From: an uncultured Croceitalea sp.
GTDB lineage: Bacteria; Bacteroidota; Bacteroidia; Flavobacteriales; Flavobacteriaceae
Direction of reading: 5' to 3'
Length of the DNA: 64,000 nucleotides
Assembly (NCBI GenBank): GCA_947499565.1
Contig: CANMOV010000001.1
Location: 1,302,001-1,366,000 of the forward strand
Of this stretch, positions 26,634-35,530 are shown in pieces. Each line of letters opens with the position of its first letter. Positions within the stretch are counted from its first letter, which is position 1. The position numbers and the translations under genes were made by a program. The notes under the pieces are model-generated. The model made no database searches and had not been told where the DNA came from. It saw nothing but the letters and a program-made list of their open reading frames with translations.

Positions 26634-28765
26634 TCTTCTTCCTTTATTTGTTTTACTTGCAACTCATTGTACTGCATTAAATAAGATGCTGTATTAAAAT
26701 AGCCTTTAGTCCACTCATTATAATAATTAAACTTATTGCCACTATATTCCGTTAAGCCAATTAATTGTGAAGTTGCTTCTAAATTCTTTTGATAAGCCAA
26801 TTTTAGCAGAACGTCTAGTGTTAAATCAAAACCTCTAGTAGCATAACGGTCTGGCTCGTTTCCATATTTTTCTTGATAGGCCGCTATAAAGCTGCCTGCA
26901 TTTGTTTCTTTATAGGCAGAGGGGTAAGTAAATTTTAAATTGGATAAATGAGGTAAAGAAACCTCGTCACCTTCAAATGCACTACTGTAATTTGTCGTGA
27001 ACATACGCACGGTATATTCTTTTTCTGAATTTGCAGCATTTAAGATTGAACTTATACTGGCAACTAGGTTTGGCCTTTTTGTTTCTACAAAAACCCAATA
27101 TTCTTGATTTTCAGACAGCATCAATAAAAAGTCTTCTAAGTGCAAGGAACCATCTTTGCTCATCTTGGCAACGCGAGCTGTTGGAAATTTTGCAATAATA
27201 GAATCTTTTACCGCTTGATGTTTGTCATCTGCAATAACAAGTATCTTCTCTTTACTTCTTTTCCTAGCCACATAGTCTAAAACACTAGTTCGCAATGTTT
27301 TATCATTTGGCATCGAGAAGAAAACGTTGTTAAGACTTAATTGACTTTCTGAGGCATACGGTGCTATGACCGGCACATTGTAATTATTAGCCTGCACTGC
27401 AACTTCACCAATTAAATTAGAGCTTATAGGCCCTAGAATTGCATCAACATTCATTAACGATTCCCGTTGAAGCAAACTTTTTGTTTTCTCAAAACTTAGT
27501 TCTGTATCCAAAATTTTGACGTTGACAGAAAGCCCCATTTTTTTAACTGAATCTAAGGCAATCATTGCTCCTGTATAAAGACCAAGAGCAGCGCTCATAT
27601 CTCTCCTACCCGTAACTTGACTTGCCGTTTTTTTCTTATCATTAAAATCAACTCGGTCTAATCTAAACGGGAGCATAAATAATAAACTTGGTCTATTCTC
27701 CACATTAATGCTATCAATCAAATTAATGTTATCCAATACCAACGCATTTTTAACAGCTAGTTGTTTCTCTTTTATCCGCGGTAATTTTAAAACCATTCCG
27801 GCTTTTAAGCCGTTCTCCAATTCTGGGTTTAAAGCAAAAAGTGAGTCCCTAGAAATCTGTAGGTTCTGTGTTAACCTAAAAATGTTCTGCTTTGGTTTTA
27901 CTTCATAAAAAATATAGTTATCTGTATTAACTATTTCGGTTGCAGGTTTTCTTTTAGGTAAACGCAATACCATTCCCTCCTTTAAACCACCAACTTCGTT
28001 AATTTCTGGATTAAGTTTTATAACGGAATCAATGGGGATACCATAATTCTGACTTATTCTAAATATCCCAATCGATTTAGGCACAGTGTAAGACTCAAAC
28101 AGAACTACTTCTTGCTCACTGAGACCATCCCCTTTTGGTCTCGGCAGTTTTAATTCTTGTCCCTCAGCTAAATAAGCAGTATTCTTTGGTAATTCTGGAT
28201 TTAATGCCACTAGACTATCTACTGTAATTCCATATTTATTGGCAATACTCCAACGCGTTTCTTTTGCTTTTACTGTATAAATTTCAACCTCTAATTCCTT
28301 TTCTTCTTCAACTTCGGGGTATTGCGGTATCTGCAGTACCATTCCCTTTTTAAGCTGTTCCGAATATAATTGGGTATTGTACTTTTTAATTTGTTCTTCC
28401 GTAACCCCATAGCGCTGGGTAAGGCCGAACAAAGTCTCACGCTTTTTAACACGATGCCGTTCGTAACCGATTGGAGCCTCTTGTTCTATAGCCACTTTTT
28501 CTTTTGGTTCTTCCTTTTCGACAACAGACTTTCCAGCCACCTGTATAACCAAAACTGTATTTGGTTTAATATCGTCAGAGTTTTTTAGCTCTTTATTTAG
28601 TTGAAGTATAGAATAGGGTGTAACGCGATACTGCTTAGCAATACTGGTTAAGGTCTCTCCTTTTTTTACATTATGTGTAGTATATTTTTGTTGTGCAGAA
28701 ACCTTGCAACTAATAAAAAATACTATCGCAAATACACTAACTATCTTAAAAACTAATTTTTTCAT
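26630..28765 (-). CDS. Five-LysM protein with a periplasmic-binding-protein fold
   Basis: The protein of about 711 residues has a signal peptide (possibly a lipoprotein signal, FFISC) and five LysM peptidoglycan-binding repeats over roughly residues 28-340, each with a YxV-KxxETLxxIA-type start and an LNPEL-type end. From about residue 365 to the end it resembles a Leu/Ile/Val-binding-protein fold (LGLYTGAMIALDSVKKMGL, AILGPISSNLIGEVA, VPVIAPYASESQ). No ABC transporter genes are nearby. I infer a cell-wall-bound sensor or activator, loosely comparable to the PBP-fold half of LpoA. The start ATG 28765 overlaps the guaA stop in a TAATG junction; ATG 28774 would add three residues. Confidence 0.85.
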   Translation of the reverse strand: MKKLVFKIVSVFAIVFFISCKVSAQQKYTTHNVKKGETLTSIAKQYRVTPYSILQLNKELKNSDDIKPNTVLVIQVAGKSVVEKEEPKEKVAIEQEAPIGYERHRVKKRETLFGLTQRYGVTEEQIKKYNTQLYSEQLKKGMVLQIPQYPEVEEEKELEVEIYTVKAKETRWSIANKYGITVDSLVALNPELPKNTAYLAEGQELKLPRPKGDGLSEQEVVLFESYTVPKSIGIFRISQNYGIPIDSVIKLNPEINEVGGLKEGMVLRLPKRKPATEIVNTDNYIFYEVKPKQNIFRLTQNLQISRDSLFALNPELENGLKAGMVLKLPRIKEKQLAVKNALVLDNINLIDSINVENRPSLLFMLPFRLDRVDFNDKKKTASQVTGRRDMSAALGLYTGAMIALDSVKKMGLSVNVKILDTELSFEKTKSLLQRESLMNVDAILGPISSNLIGEVAVQANNYNVPVIAPYASESQLSLNNVFFSMPNDKTLRTSVLDYVARKRSKEKILVIADDKHQAVKDSIIAKFPTARVAKMSKDGSLHLEDFLLMLSENQEYWVFVETKRPNLVASISSILNAANSEKEYTVRMFTTNYSSAFEGDEVSLPHLSNLKFTYPSAYKETNAGSFIAAYQEKYGNEPDRYATRGFDLTLDVLLKLAYQKNLEATSQLIGLTEYSGNKFNYYNEWTKGYFNTASYLMQYNELQVKQIKEEE

Positions 28766-30297
28766 TATTCCCATTCTATAGTAGCTGGAGGTTTAGAACT
28801 TATATCATATACGACACGATTCACTCCAGGGACTTTATTAATGATGTCATTTGACGTTTTTTGTAAAAATTCATAGGGTAAATTTACCCAGTCGGCCGTC
28901 ATTCCATCTGTACTTTCAACAGCTCTTAAAGCTACACATTTTTCATAAGTGCGTTCATCACCCATTACGCCTACACTATTTACGGGTAAAAGCATAGCAC
29001 CTGCCTGCCATACGCTATCATAAAGACCATTACTTTTTAAGCCTTCTATAAAAATAGCATCTACCTCTTGTAATATAGACACCTTTTCTCGCGTAATGTC
29101 ACCCAAAATTCTGATTGCTAATCCAGGTCCTGGAAAAGGGTGTCTCCCTAAAAGTTCTTTATCTAATCCCATACTAGCTCCTACCCTTCGCACTTCATCT
29201 TTAAACAACATTTTTAAAGGTTCCACTACTTTTAATTTCATATAATCGGGCAATCCACCAACATTATGATGACTCTTAATTGTTGCCGAAGGGCCACCTG
29301 TGGCCGAAACCGATTCAATCACATCAGGATAAATAGTCCCCTGTGCCAACCATGTAGCACCATCAACCAATTTAGATTGATCATCGAATACCTCAACAAA
29401 AACACGACCGATAATCTTACGTTTTTTCTCGGGATCGCTCTCCCCTGCCAATTCATCCAAAAAGCGTGCCGAAGCATCTACGCCTTTTACATTGAGCCCC
29501 ATTCCTTCGTATTGTTTTAATACGCTACTAAACTCATTTTTACGTAGTAATCCATTATTAACGAAGATGCAATGTAAATTAGGCCCGATAGCTTTATGAA
29601 GCAACACTGCGGCTACTGAAGAATCTACACCTCCAGATAAGCCTAAAATCACTTTTTCATCACCTAGTTTTGCTTTAAGTTCAGCTACCGTTGTCTCTAC
29701 AAAAGCATCGGGTGTCCAAGTTTGTTCTATTCCCGCGATGTTGACTAAAAAGTTCTCTAATAACTGTTTTCCATCGGTAGAATGGTATACTTCTGGATGA
29801 AATTGAATACCGTAAGTTTCTTCCCCATCAAATTTAAAAGCGGCATTTTCTACATCATGCGTACTTGCTAAAAGCTGGGTATTCTCAGGAAGTTGTTTGA
29901 TGGTATCTGCATGGCTCATCCAGACTTGGCTTCCGGTATTGACCTTTGCTAGAAAAGGATTATCTGTTTCTACATGCGATAGATTTGCGCGACCGTATTC
30001 TCTAGTGTTTGATTTTTCAACATTTCCACCATTAAAATGGGCCAAATATTGTGCTCCATAGCAAACGCCTAACAATGGTTTTTTACCACGTATTTCTGAC
30101 AAATCTGGGTGCGGTGCATCATCAGCTCTGACAGAAAATGGAGAACCCGAAAGTATTACCGCCTTATATTCAGAGAGGTCTTTTGGGGGATTGTTAAAAG
30201 GTTTAATTTCTGAGAAAATATTCAGCTCTCGAACGCGTCTTCCAATGAGTTGGGTATACTGAGAACCGAAGTCTAGAATTAGGACTTTGTTTTGCAT
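28765..30297 (-). CDS. guaA: GMP synthase (glutamine-hydrolysing)
   Basis: GuaA aminates XMP to GMP. The N-terminal class I amidotransferase domain has the catalytic Cys in [12 protein letters not shown] and the His-Glu end in [12 protein letters not shown]. The ATP pyrophosphatase domain has the PP-loop [13 protein letters not shown]. The C-terminal dimerisation domain ends in KPPATIEWE, the usual end of the family. I use ATG 30297, giving [16 protein letters not shown]; a TTG six bases upstream would add only two residues. It leads a tight operon with the LysM/PBP gene. Confidence 0.97.
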   Translation of the reverse strand: MQNKVLILDFGSQYTQLIGRRVRELNIFSEIKPFNNPPKDLSEYKAVILSGSPFSVRADDAPHPDLSEIRGKKPLLGVCYGAQYLAHFNGGNVEKSNTREYGRANLSHVETDNPFLAKVNTGSQVWMSHADTIKQLPENTQLLASTHDVENAAFKFDGEETYGIQFHPEVYHSTDGKQLLENFLVNIAGIEQTWTPDAFVETTVAELKAKLGDEKVILGLSGGVDSSVAAVLLHKAIGPNLHCIFVNNGLLRKNEFSSVLKQYEGMGLNVKGVDASARFLDELAGESDPEKKRKIIGRVFVEVFDDQSKLVDGATWLAQGTIYPDVIESVSATGGPSATIKSHHNVGGLPDYMKLKVVEPLKMLFKDEVRRVGASMGLDKELLGRHPFPGPGLAIRILGDITREKVSILQEVDAIFIEGLKSNGLYDSVWQAGAMLLPVNSVGVMGDERTYEKCVALRAVESTDGMTADWVNLPYEFLQKTSNDIINKVPGVNRVVYDISSKPPATIEWE

Positions 30298-30467
30298 GGG
30301 CAAAAATAGGAAAATGCCCTAATCTAAAAAGTATGTTTTTAATGGAATTGCTAACAAGTTATCGAAAATATAAATTGCTACTCTTGCGGTTAAATACAAA
30401 AAGCTAAAAGGTTCTTTTTCAATTGGTTGATTTTAAATCCCTATTTTTAAGAGGTAAATTAACTAAC

Positions 30468-32339
30468 ATGAAGCGTGCTTATCTATTAATCTGTTTGCAT
30501 CTTTTATTTGCTACAGTCCTTCATGCCCAGCAAAATCAAAAACTAGATAGTTTGCTCGCACTTTATGAAAATCATCCAGAAGATGAGGCGAAAGTTCAGC
30601 TATTAAATGAAATAATTCAAATTGAGCTTTATAGTAATCCTGTTAAAGTAAAAGATTTAATAGAAGAAATCATAATGCTTTCTAAAAGAATTAATTTCAA
30701 GAGAGGAGAAGGGAAAGGGTTTTATAGAAAAGCTGGATATTTTAGACATAAAGGTGAATTGGATTCAGCGTTGTTCTATCTCCAAAAATCAAAAAAGATT
30801 TATGAAAACCTTAACCAAATCGGAGGAGTTTTAAATTCCAATGTAGAGTTAGCTTTAATTTATATTGAACAAAACAAACTTGACCTAGCCCGTAAAAACT
30901 TAAATTATAACATTGAGTTGTATAAAAATCGAGATAGTTTAACCAAAAAAAATACAGGATTCAAATATATAGGCACAACCTATCATGTCATGGCAGATAC
31001 TTACCTTGAGCAGGGCATGTATAATTTGGCTCTTCAAAATGAACTAAACGCCTTAAAATTATATGAATTGACTGATAATGAGCTCTATACTGCGGATGCC
31101 TTAAATACGCTGGGTTGTATCGAAGGCGAATTAAACAATTATGAACAAGCATATTCTTACCTCAAAGAAGCTAGTAATCTCTACGAAAAACATAATGATA
31201 TTGCCAATCAAGTAGTATCGCTCATTAACCTGGGAAATACTTATTTTGACATGGGTGACTATGATAAGGCCGCTTTATATCAAAAAGAGGGGATTGAGGC
31301 TGCCAAAAAAATAAATCATAAACCAAGAGAAGCAGTCTTATGGTCTAGTCTTGGAAATACGTATGAAAAATTGAACAAACTACCCGAAGCAATAGAATCT
31401 CAAAAAAAGGCGATTGTAATAAACACTGAATTAGGGCATACCAATGATTTGTTATCGCCATACTCATCTATAGGAAACCTTTATACTCAAGTAAATGATT
31501 TTGATAAATCAAAATACTTCCTAGACTTAGTTATAGAACAAGCAGAACTTAACAACCTAATAAAAGATGCCTCTCTTGGTTATAAGCGCAGATCAGAACT
31601 TTATGCTAAAATGAAGCGATATGATCTTGCTTTGATTGATTATAAAAAATCTACCGCATTTAAGGACAGCATGTTCAATACAACTAAGTCACAACAAATA
31701 GAAGAACTTCGTACTATCCATGACACGGAAAAAAAAGAACAACAAATTATACTTCAAGAGAAAGAGATTACGGTTTTAGAACAAAAAGCCGAAATCAGTT
31801 CACTTCAAAAAATATTACTTGGCGGATTATTAGTCATATCATTGATTGGATTTTATGGTATTCGACAGAAACTAAAACGAAATAAACTCGAAAAAGAAAA
31901 AGTTGATGCGGAGCTTGAATTCAAAAAGAAAGAACTCACAACCCATGCGCTAAACCTAGCCCGTAAAAACGAAACTTTAGAAAATCTTAAACTGAAGGCT
32001 CAAGAATTAAGAGAAAAAGAAAATACGGCGTCAGGGTACCAGCAATTGATTCGTACTATAAACTTTGATTTACAAGACGACAATAACTGGGAGAACTTCT
32101 CTCGATATTTTGAAGAAGTCCATAAAGATTTTAATAGCAATGTAAAAACCAAATACCCACAAGTCACATCAAACGAACTGCGGTTATTAGCCCTATTAAA
32201 GATGAATTTATCCTCAAAAGAAATAGCGAGCATCTTGAATATTTCTGGTGAAGGGATAAAAAAAGCACGTTATCGTCTGCGAAAAAAGTTAGATATTACT
32301 ACAGAAGATTCTTTACAAGACCTCGTGTTAAGCCTTTAA
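30468..32339 (+). CDS. TPR - transmembrane - LuxR-type HTH regulator
   Basis: The 623-residue protein has a signal peptide (cut near LHAQQ) and about seven TPR motifs (for example NLGNTYFDMGDYDKAALYQ). A coiled coil leads into one membrane helix near residues 445-465 (ILLGGLLVISLIGFYGI). A second coil follows, and a C-terminal helix-turn-helix at about 565-612 (LALLKMNLSSKEIASILNIS with KKARYRLRKKL). The layout implies periplasmic sensing by TPRs and DNA binding from a membrane-bound cytoplasmic domain; this is a common flavobacterial architecture. The start ATG 30468 gives the signal peptide; an upstream TTG extension is rejected. The gene for a cytolysin-like lipoprotein follows 241 nt downstream on the same strand. 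Confidence 0.85.
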   Translation: MKRAYLLICLHLLFATVLHAQQNQKLDSLLALYENHPEDEAKVQLLNEIIQIELYSNPVKVKDLIEEIIMLSKRINFKRGEGKGFYRKAGYFRHKGELDSALFYLQKSKKIYENLNQIGGVLNSNVELALIYIEQNKLDLARKNLNYNIELYKNRDSLTKKNTGFKYIGTTYHVMADTYLEQGMYNLALQNELNALKLYELTDNELYTADALNTLGCIEGELNNYEQAYSYLKEASNLYEKHNDIANQVVSLINLGNTYFDMGDYDKAALYQKEGIEAAKKINHKPREAVLWSSLGNTYEKLNKLPEAIESQKKAIVINTELGHTNDLLSPYSSIGNLYTQVNDFDKSKYFLDLVIEQAELNNLIKDASLGYKRRSELYAKMKRYDLALIDYKKSTAFKDSMFNTTKSQQIEELRTIHDTEKKEQQIILQEKEITVLEQKAEISSLQKILLGGLLVISLIGFYGIRQKLKRNKLEKEKVDAELEFKKKELTTHALNLARKNETLENLKLKAQELREKENTASGYQQLIRTINFDLQDDNNWENFSRYFEEVHKDFNSNVKTKYPQVTSNELRLLALLKMNLSSKEIASILNISGEGIKKARYRLRKKLDITTEDSLQDLVLSL

Positions 32340-32359
32340 AATAGATACTTCTCAGAGTA

Positions 32360-32407
32360 GTCCACCAATTGTCCTTTAAGTATTTTTAGGGTGTCCACCC
32401 ATTGTCC
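32360..32407. repeat. Paired 15-bp direct repeats upstream of the cytolysin-like gene
   Basis: GTCCACCAATTGTCC at 32360-32374 recurs as GTCCACCCATTGTCC at 32393-32407, differing at one base. The copies are 33 bp apart, close to three helical turns. The second copy also overlaps a GGGTG-TC-CACCC palindrome (32389-32400). The pair lies just after the regulator stop and about 175-220 bp before the cytolysin-like start. Binding by the neighbouring LuxR-type regulator is a natural guess, not shown. Confidence 0.45.
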
Positions 32408-32451
32408 ACCCTACTTTTTTTCATCCTCAAAATCAACGCTTTAGGTTTGTT

Positions 32452-32484
32452 GTGTCATCAGAAATCTATATAAACTCATGACAC
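32452..32484. promoter_or_regulatory. Inverted repeat GTGTCAT-N19-ATGACAC
   Basis: Perfect 7-bp arms at 32452-32458 and 32478-32484 flank a 19-bp A/T-rich spacer, about 100 bp before the start at 32581. The spacing fits an operator read by a dimer. A weaker CTCGG...CCGAG dyad follows at about 32512-32541. Confidence 0.35.
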
Positions 32485-32580
32485 CCAGTTTTGTGGTCTT
32501 GCTCGGCTAAGGGCTGCAGACCGTTACCGAGTGAGTCACGCAAAACAAACAATCAAGTTTAACCCACAAAACAAAAAGTG

Positions 32581-34680
32581 ATGAAAACAAATTTTAAATT
32601 ATTAAATCGAATTTTTGTATTGCTGTTGTTAGTTATAGCGATAGCATGTAGTAAAGACGACCCAACTACCAACCCGGTATTAGATACTGATGGTGATGGT
32701 ATCGTAGATGCAAATGATAGTTGCCCAAATGAATCAGGTCCAGCAAGTAATAATGGATGCCCGGAAGTAGCATCTGGACTAACCCTTGCCCAAGTAGTAG
32801 CCAGTGGCGATGCCTTTGAAGACTTTCCACCTAATACAACTGAAAATGAGGTTGCCGGAACGGAAACTACTGAAAACGAAGACTATGATAGAAAAGAAAG
32901 TGCCGAAGGACCTACTGTCGAACAACGTTGGGTCTGTACAGAAAAAGAAGTAGACATTACCGGTGGAACCCATACCTTTCCTTTGTACAACACAAATGCA
33001 TCAGTCATTTGGCCTGGTAACCTTTTACAAGGAAAAACTTTGGATAATGCAACCCCATCGGATATTGTTGTAAAACGTGCTGGCGGTACAATTACCTATA
33101 ACTTGATTACTGGTAACCCTGTAGCTACAAGAGATGTTGATGTTGTGGACCAAGGAACTGTGCAGCAGGCCATGAACAATATTATAGAGCAAAGCGGTGA
33201 TATTACTCCAGCAAATTTTACACTTGATGTTGTCGCCATTAATTCTAAAGAGGAATTGGCACTAGAAATGGGCTTAAAATTTTCAAATTTAACCACTAAG
33301 GTAAGTGGTAATTTTTCATTGGACACCAGTACTGAAACGAGTAGTGTTTTGGTAAAACTCACACAACAGTATTATACAATGAGTTATGTAAAACCTACGA
33401 GCCTAGATGAAGTCTTTGACCCAAGTGTTACCCCAGAACAATTGGCAACCTTTATTCAACCAGACAATGCAGGAACCTTTATTTCTTCTGTTAATTATGG
33501 TCGTATTTTTTACATGCTATATGAATCTACTGCTTCTGCGCAGGACATGGAAGCTTCCTTAAGAGGATCTTACAATGCCGTAGCAGGAAAAGTAGAGGGC
33601 AATGTAGACATTGAAACCCTAAAAGAATATAACAACTTAACCGTAAAGGTAATCGCTTACGGTGGCGATTCTAAAGGATCATTAAATGCAGTAGGTTCGA
33701 CTTTTGATGGCGAGCAAGCCGTAGACAACTTAAAAGATATTGTTGAACGCTTGGCCGAGTCAAGTGATATTGAAGGTGGCTTGCCATTATCTTATGTGGT
33801 AAATAGCCTAGAAAATCCTAGCCAAGTGGTTAGTACAAATTTAGCCACTCGTTATACGGTAAAAAATTGTGAACTAAAGGGTATTTTACCCCCCTTTATA
33901 TATGCCGACCTTGATGGCCTCTTTGAAGACGGTATTGGAGCAATGTTGAATATTTCAGAATCCCATGTATTGGTTTTCAATAAAACGGGTGATCGCTATG
34001 CATGGTACAATGGCAATTTACCTGGGGTATATAAAGATGGAGCAGGCGAAGATGCACTGCCCATACTTTTTGCAGTAAATGAAGCCAATACAGAATTCCC
34101 TTTAGGACCTTTGGGCAATGTCCCCGTAGGTAGTGTAGGCGCTGCTGTGAATTTTGGGACAAATGTGGTCTATATTTTTAATGACACCGGTAACCTATGT
34201 AATATAGCAACGGTAGAATCAGGAAATATTCCAGCTAACAGTTTACCTACTGGCCAGGTGGTCACCTACTCCGACAACAAAGGTTCACCAATATTCAATG
34301 TCTTCGATATTTTTGGCAGCAATGACCCTGGATCTGCAATTTTTCAGCTTACCAATGGTATTGGTGCCGGCGTACGACTAGGTGGTGTAACCATGGCCTT
34401 TTTTAATCGTGAGGATGATAAATTTCAACAATATTTTTCCGAAAATGATGGCCGGTTCAAAGAACCCGTATCCTCTGTACTCTGGCTAACCGATGATAAC
34501 GAAGGAGGAAGTCTTTTCCCTAATGTAGGTGCTGGAACTAGATTCAACCCAGGTGGAGGAGGTTTAAGGTATCTCTTTGTTAATGAAGAGGGCACTGAAA
34601 TCATAGAATGGATATCACAAGGTGCTTCCAACGGTCAAAACGACCTCTTCCAAGGACCATGGGTCATTACTAAAGATTAG
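32581..34680 (+). CDS. Cytolysin-like lipoprotein (CDC-like core) with hemopexin-type C-terminal repeats
   Basis: The 699-residue protein starts with a lipoprotein signal (lipobox AIAC, Cys23). A calcium-binding TSP3-type repeat follows (DTDGDGIVDANDSCP, from residue 35). Residues of about 65-430 resemble domains 1-3 of thiol-activated / cholesterol-dependent cytolysins: WPGNLLQGKTL (144-154), FISSVNYGRIFYMLYEST (from about 300) and VKVIAYGGDSKGS (GGDS at 361-364). The match ends where domain 4 should start, and no ECTGLAWEWWR-type undecapeptide exists. Instead, from about 445 to the end there are four repeats with (I/V)GA and a later aromatic (F/V)N motif, starting near 452, 519, 594 and 649. 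They look like the blades of a hemopexin-type beta-propeller. A pore-forming surface or secreted toxin, or a surface binder, is inferred. The start is ATG 32581; the GTG just before it is not needed. A terminator follows. Confidence 0.8.
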   Translation: MKTNFKLLNRIFVLLLLVIAIACSKDDPTTNPVLDTDGDGIVDANDSCPNESGPASNNGCPEVASGLTLAQVVASGDAFEDFPPNTTENEVAGTETTENEDYDRKESAEGPTVEQRWVCTEKEVDITGGTHTFPLYNTNASVIWPGNLLQGKTLDNATPSDIVVKRAGGTITYNLITGNPVATRDVDVVDQGTVQQAMNNIIEQSGDITPANFTLDVVAINSKEELALEMGLKFSNLTTKVSGNFSLDTSTETSSVLVKLTQQYYTMSYVKPTSLDEVFDPSVTPEQLATFIQPDNAGTFISSVNYGRIFYMLYESTASAQDMEASLRGSYNAVAGKVEGNVDIETLKEYNNLTVKVIAYGGDSKGSLNAVGSTFDGEQAVDNLKDIVERLAESSDIEGGLPLSYVVNSLENPSQVVSTNLATRYTVKNCELKGILPPFIYADLDGLFEDGIGAMLNISESHVLVFNKTGDRYAWYNGNLPGVYKDGAGEDALPILFAVNEANTEFPLGPLGNVPVGSVGAAVNFGTNVVYIFNDTGNLCNIATVESGNIPANSLPTGQVVTYSDNKGSPIFNVFDIFGSNDPGSAIFQLTNGIGAGVRLGGVTMAFFNREDDKFQQYFSENDGRFKEPVSSVLWLTDDNEGGSLFPNVGAGTRFNPGGGGLRYLFVNEEGTEIIEWISQGASNGQNDLFQGPWVITKD

Positions 34681-34700
34681 TTATTGATTAATTAAATAAA

Positions 34701-34732
34701 AAAGCCCCGGGAACCACTCCGGGGCTTTTAAA
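34701..34732 (+). terminator. Terminator after the cytolysin-like gene
   Basis: A perfect 10-bp stem, AAAGCCCCGG with CCGGGGCTTT, closes an 8-nt loop 21 nt after the stop codon. The T-run is short (TTTT), and A residues precede the stem. Confidence 0.85.
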
Positions 34733-34880
34733 ATAAAATCAAAACCAACCTAAACACATGAATTAACTAATTCATATTTTTTAAAGGTTAAAAACCTTTT
34801 TCATAGCAATTTGTATATAAAACAATCCACTTTTAAAAAACCCTACCTACTTTTTCAATTATTTTTGAAAAAAGTAATTT

Positions 34881-35426
34881 ATGGTTGAGGGTATCTTTAA
34901 AGAACTAAAAACGGAACTCCTAAATGGCTACTCTAAAAAAGGACATCCTTTCCGTTATTTTACTTTAGCCACCAGCGATGAAACTAATGCTCCACAACAA
35001 CGCACGGTAGTTTTAAGAAAGATTACTCCTAAACTTGAGTTGCTATTTTATACTGATAAGCGTTCTAGTAAAGTTCAACAGCTACTTAAAAATGATGCCG
35101 TCTCCGCTTTATTCTACCATCCAAAGCAACTCTTACAACTTAAAGTTGATGGAAAAGCTGAAATTGTCAATGATGAAAAAATCATATCATCGCTCTGGAG
35201 TGAAATCCCTTTAAAATCTAAAAAGGACTATACAACCCAAAATGCTCCAGGAAGTTTAATACAGAATCCAGATGAAGTGGATTATTTAAATGAAGAGAAT
35301 CATTTTTGCATTGTACAGATTATACCTAGACAAATAGAATACCTACAGCTAAAAAGCCCAAATCACCTTAGGGTTTTATTCAAAGAAGAAAATGGGCAAT
35401 GGAAAGGAAGTTTTTTAGTCCCATAA
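34881..35426 (+). CDS. Pyridoxamine 5'-phosphate oxidase-like flavin-binding protein
   Basis: The 181-residue protein has the split-barrel flavin-binding fold of the PNPOx family, with RTVVLRKI and FYTDKRSSKVQQL matching FMN-phosphate contacts near residues 38-75. It lacks the full C-terminal dimerisation segment RxxP...W...RL of genuine PdxH, so I would not call it pdxH. Its role is probably an FMN-dependent oxidoreductase of unknown substrate. It appears monocistronic. Confidence 0.82.
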   Translation: MVEGIFKELKTELLNGYSKKGHPFRYFTLATSDETNAPQQRTVVLRKITPKLELLFYTDKRSSKVQQLLKNDAVSALFYHPKQLLQLKVDGKAEIVNDEKIISSLWSEIPLKSKKDYTTQNAPGSLIQNPDEVDYLNEENHFCIVQIIPRQIEYLQLKSPNHLRVLFKEENGQWKGSFLVP

Positions 35427-35489
35427 GTATTTCAAATGCATTTGCATAATGGAATTTGCCATTTTAAATAGTTCTCGACTACTCAAATA

Positions 35490-35510
35490 CACTTCGACAA
35501 GCTCAGTGTG
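35490..35510. repeat. Short palindromic intergenic element of flavobacterial type
   Basis: The 21 bases start CACTTCGACAAG and end CTCAGTGTG, forming CACT/AGTG arms around a short centre. I recall very similar CTTCGACAAGCTCAGTGTGA strings as frequent intergenic elements in flavobacterial genomes. It sits between the convergent ends of the PNPOx-like gene and bshC. Confidence 0.5.
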
Positions 35511-35530
35511 ACGACCTAAACTCACAATAA

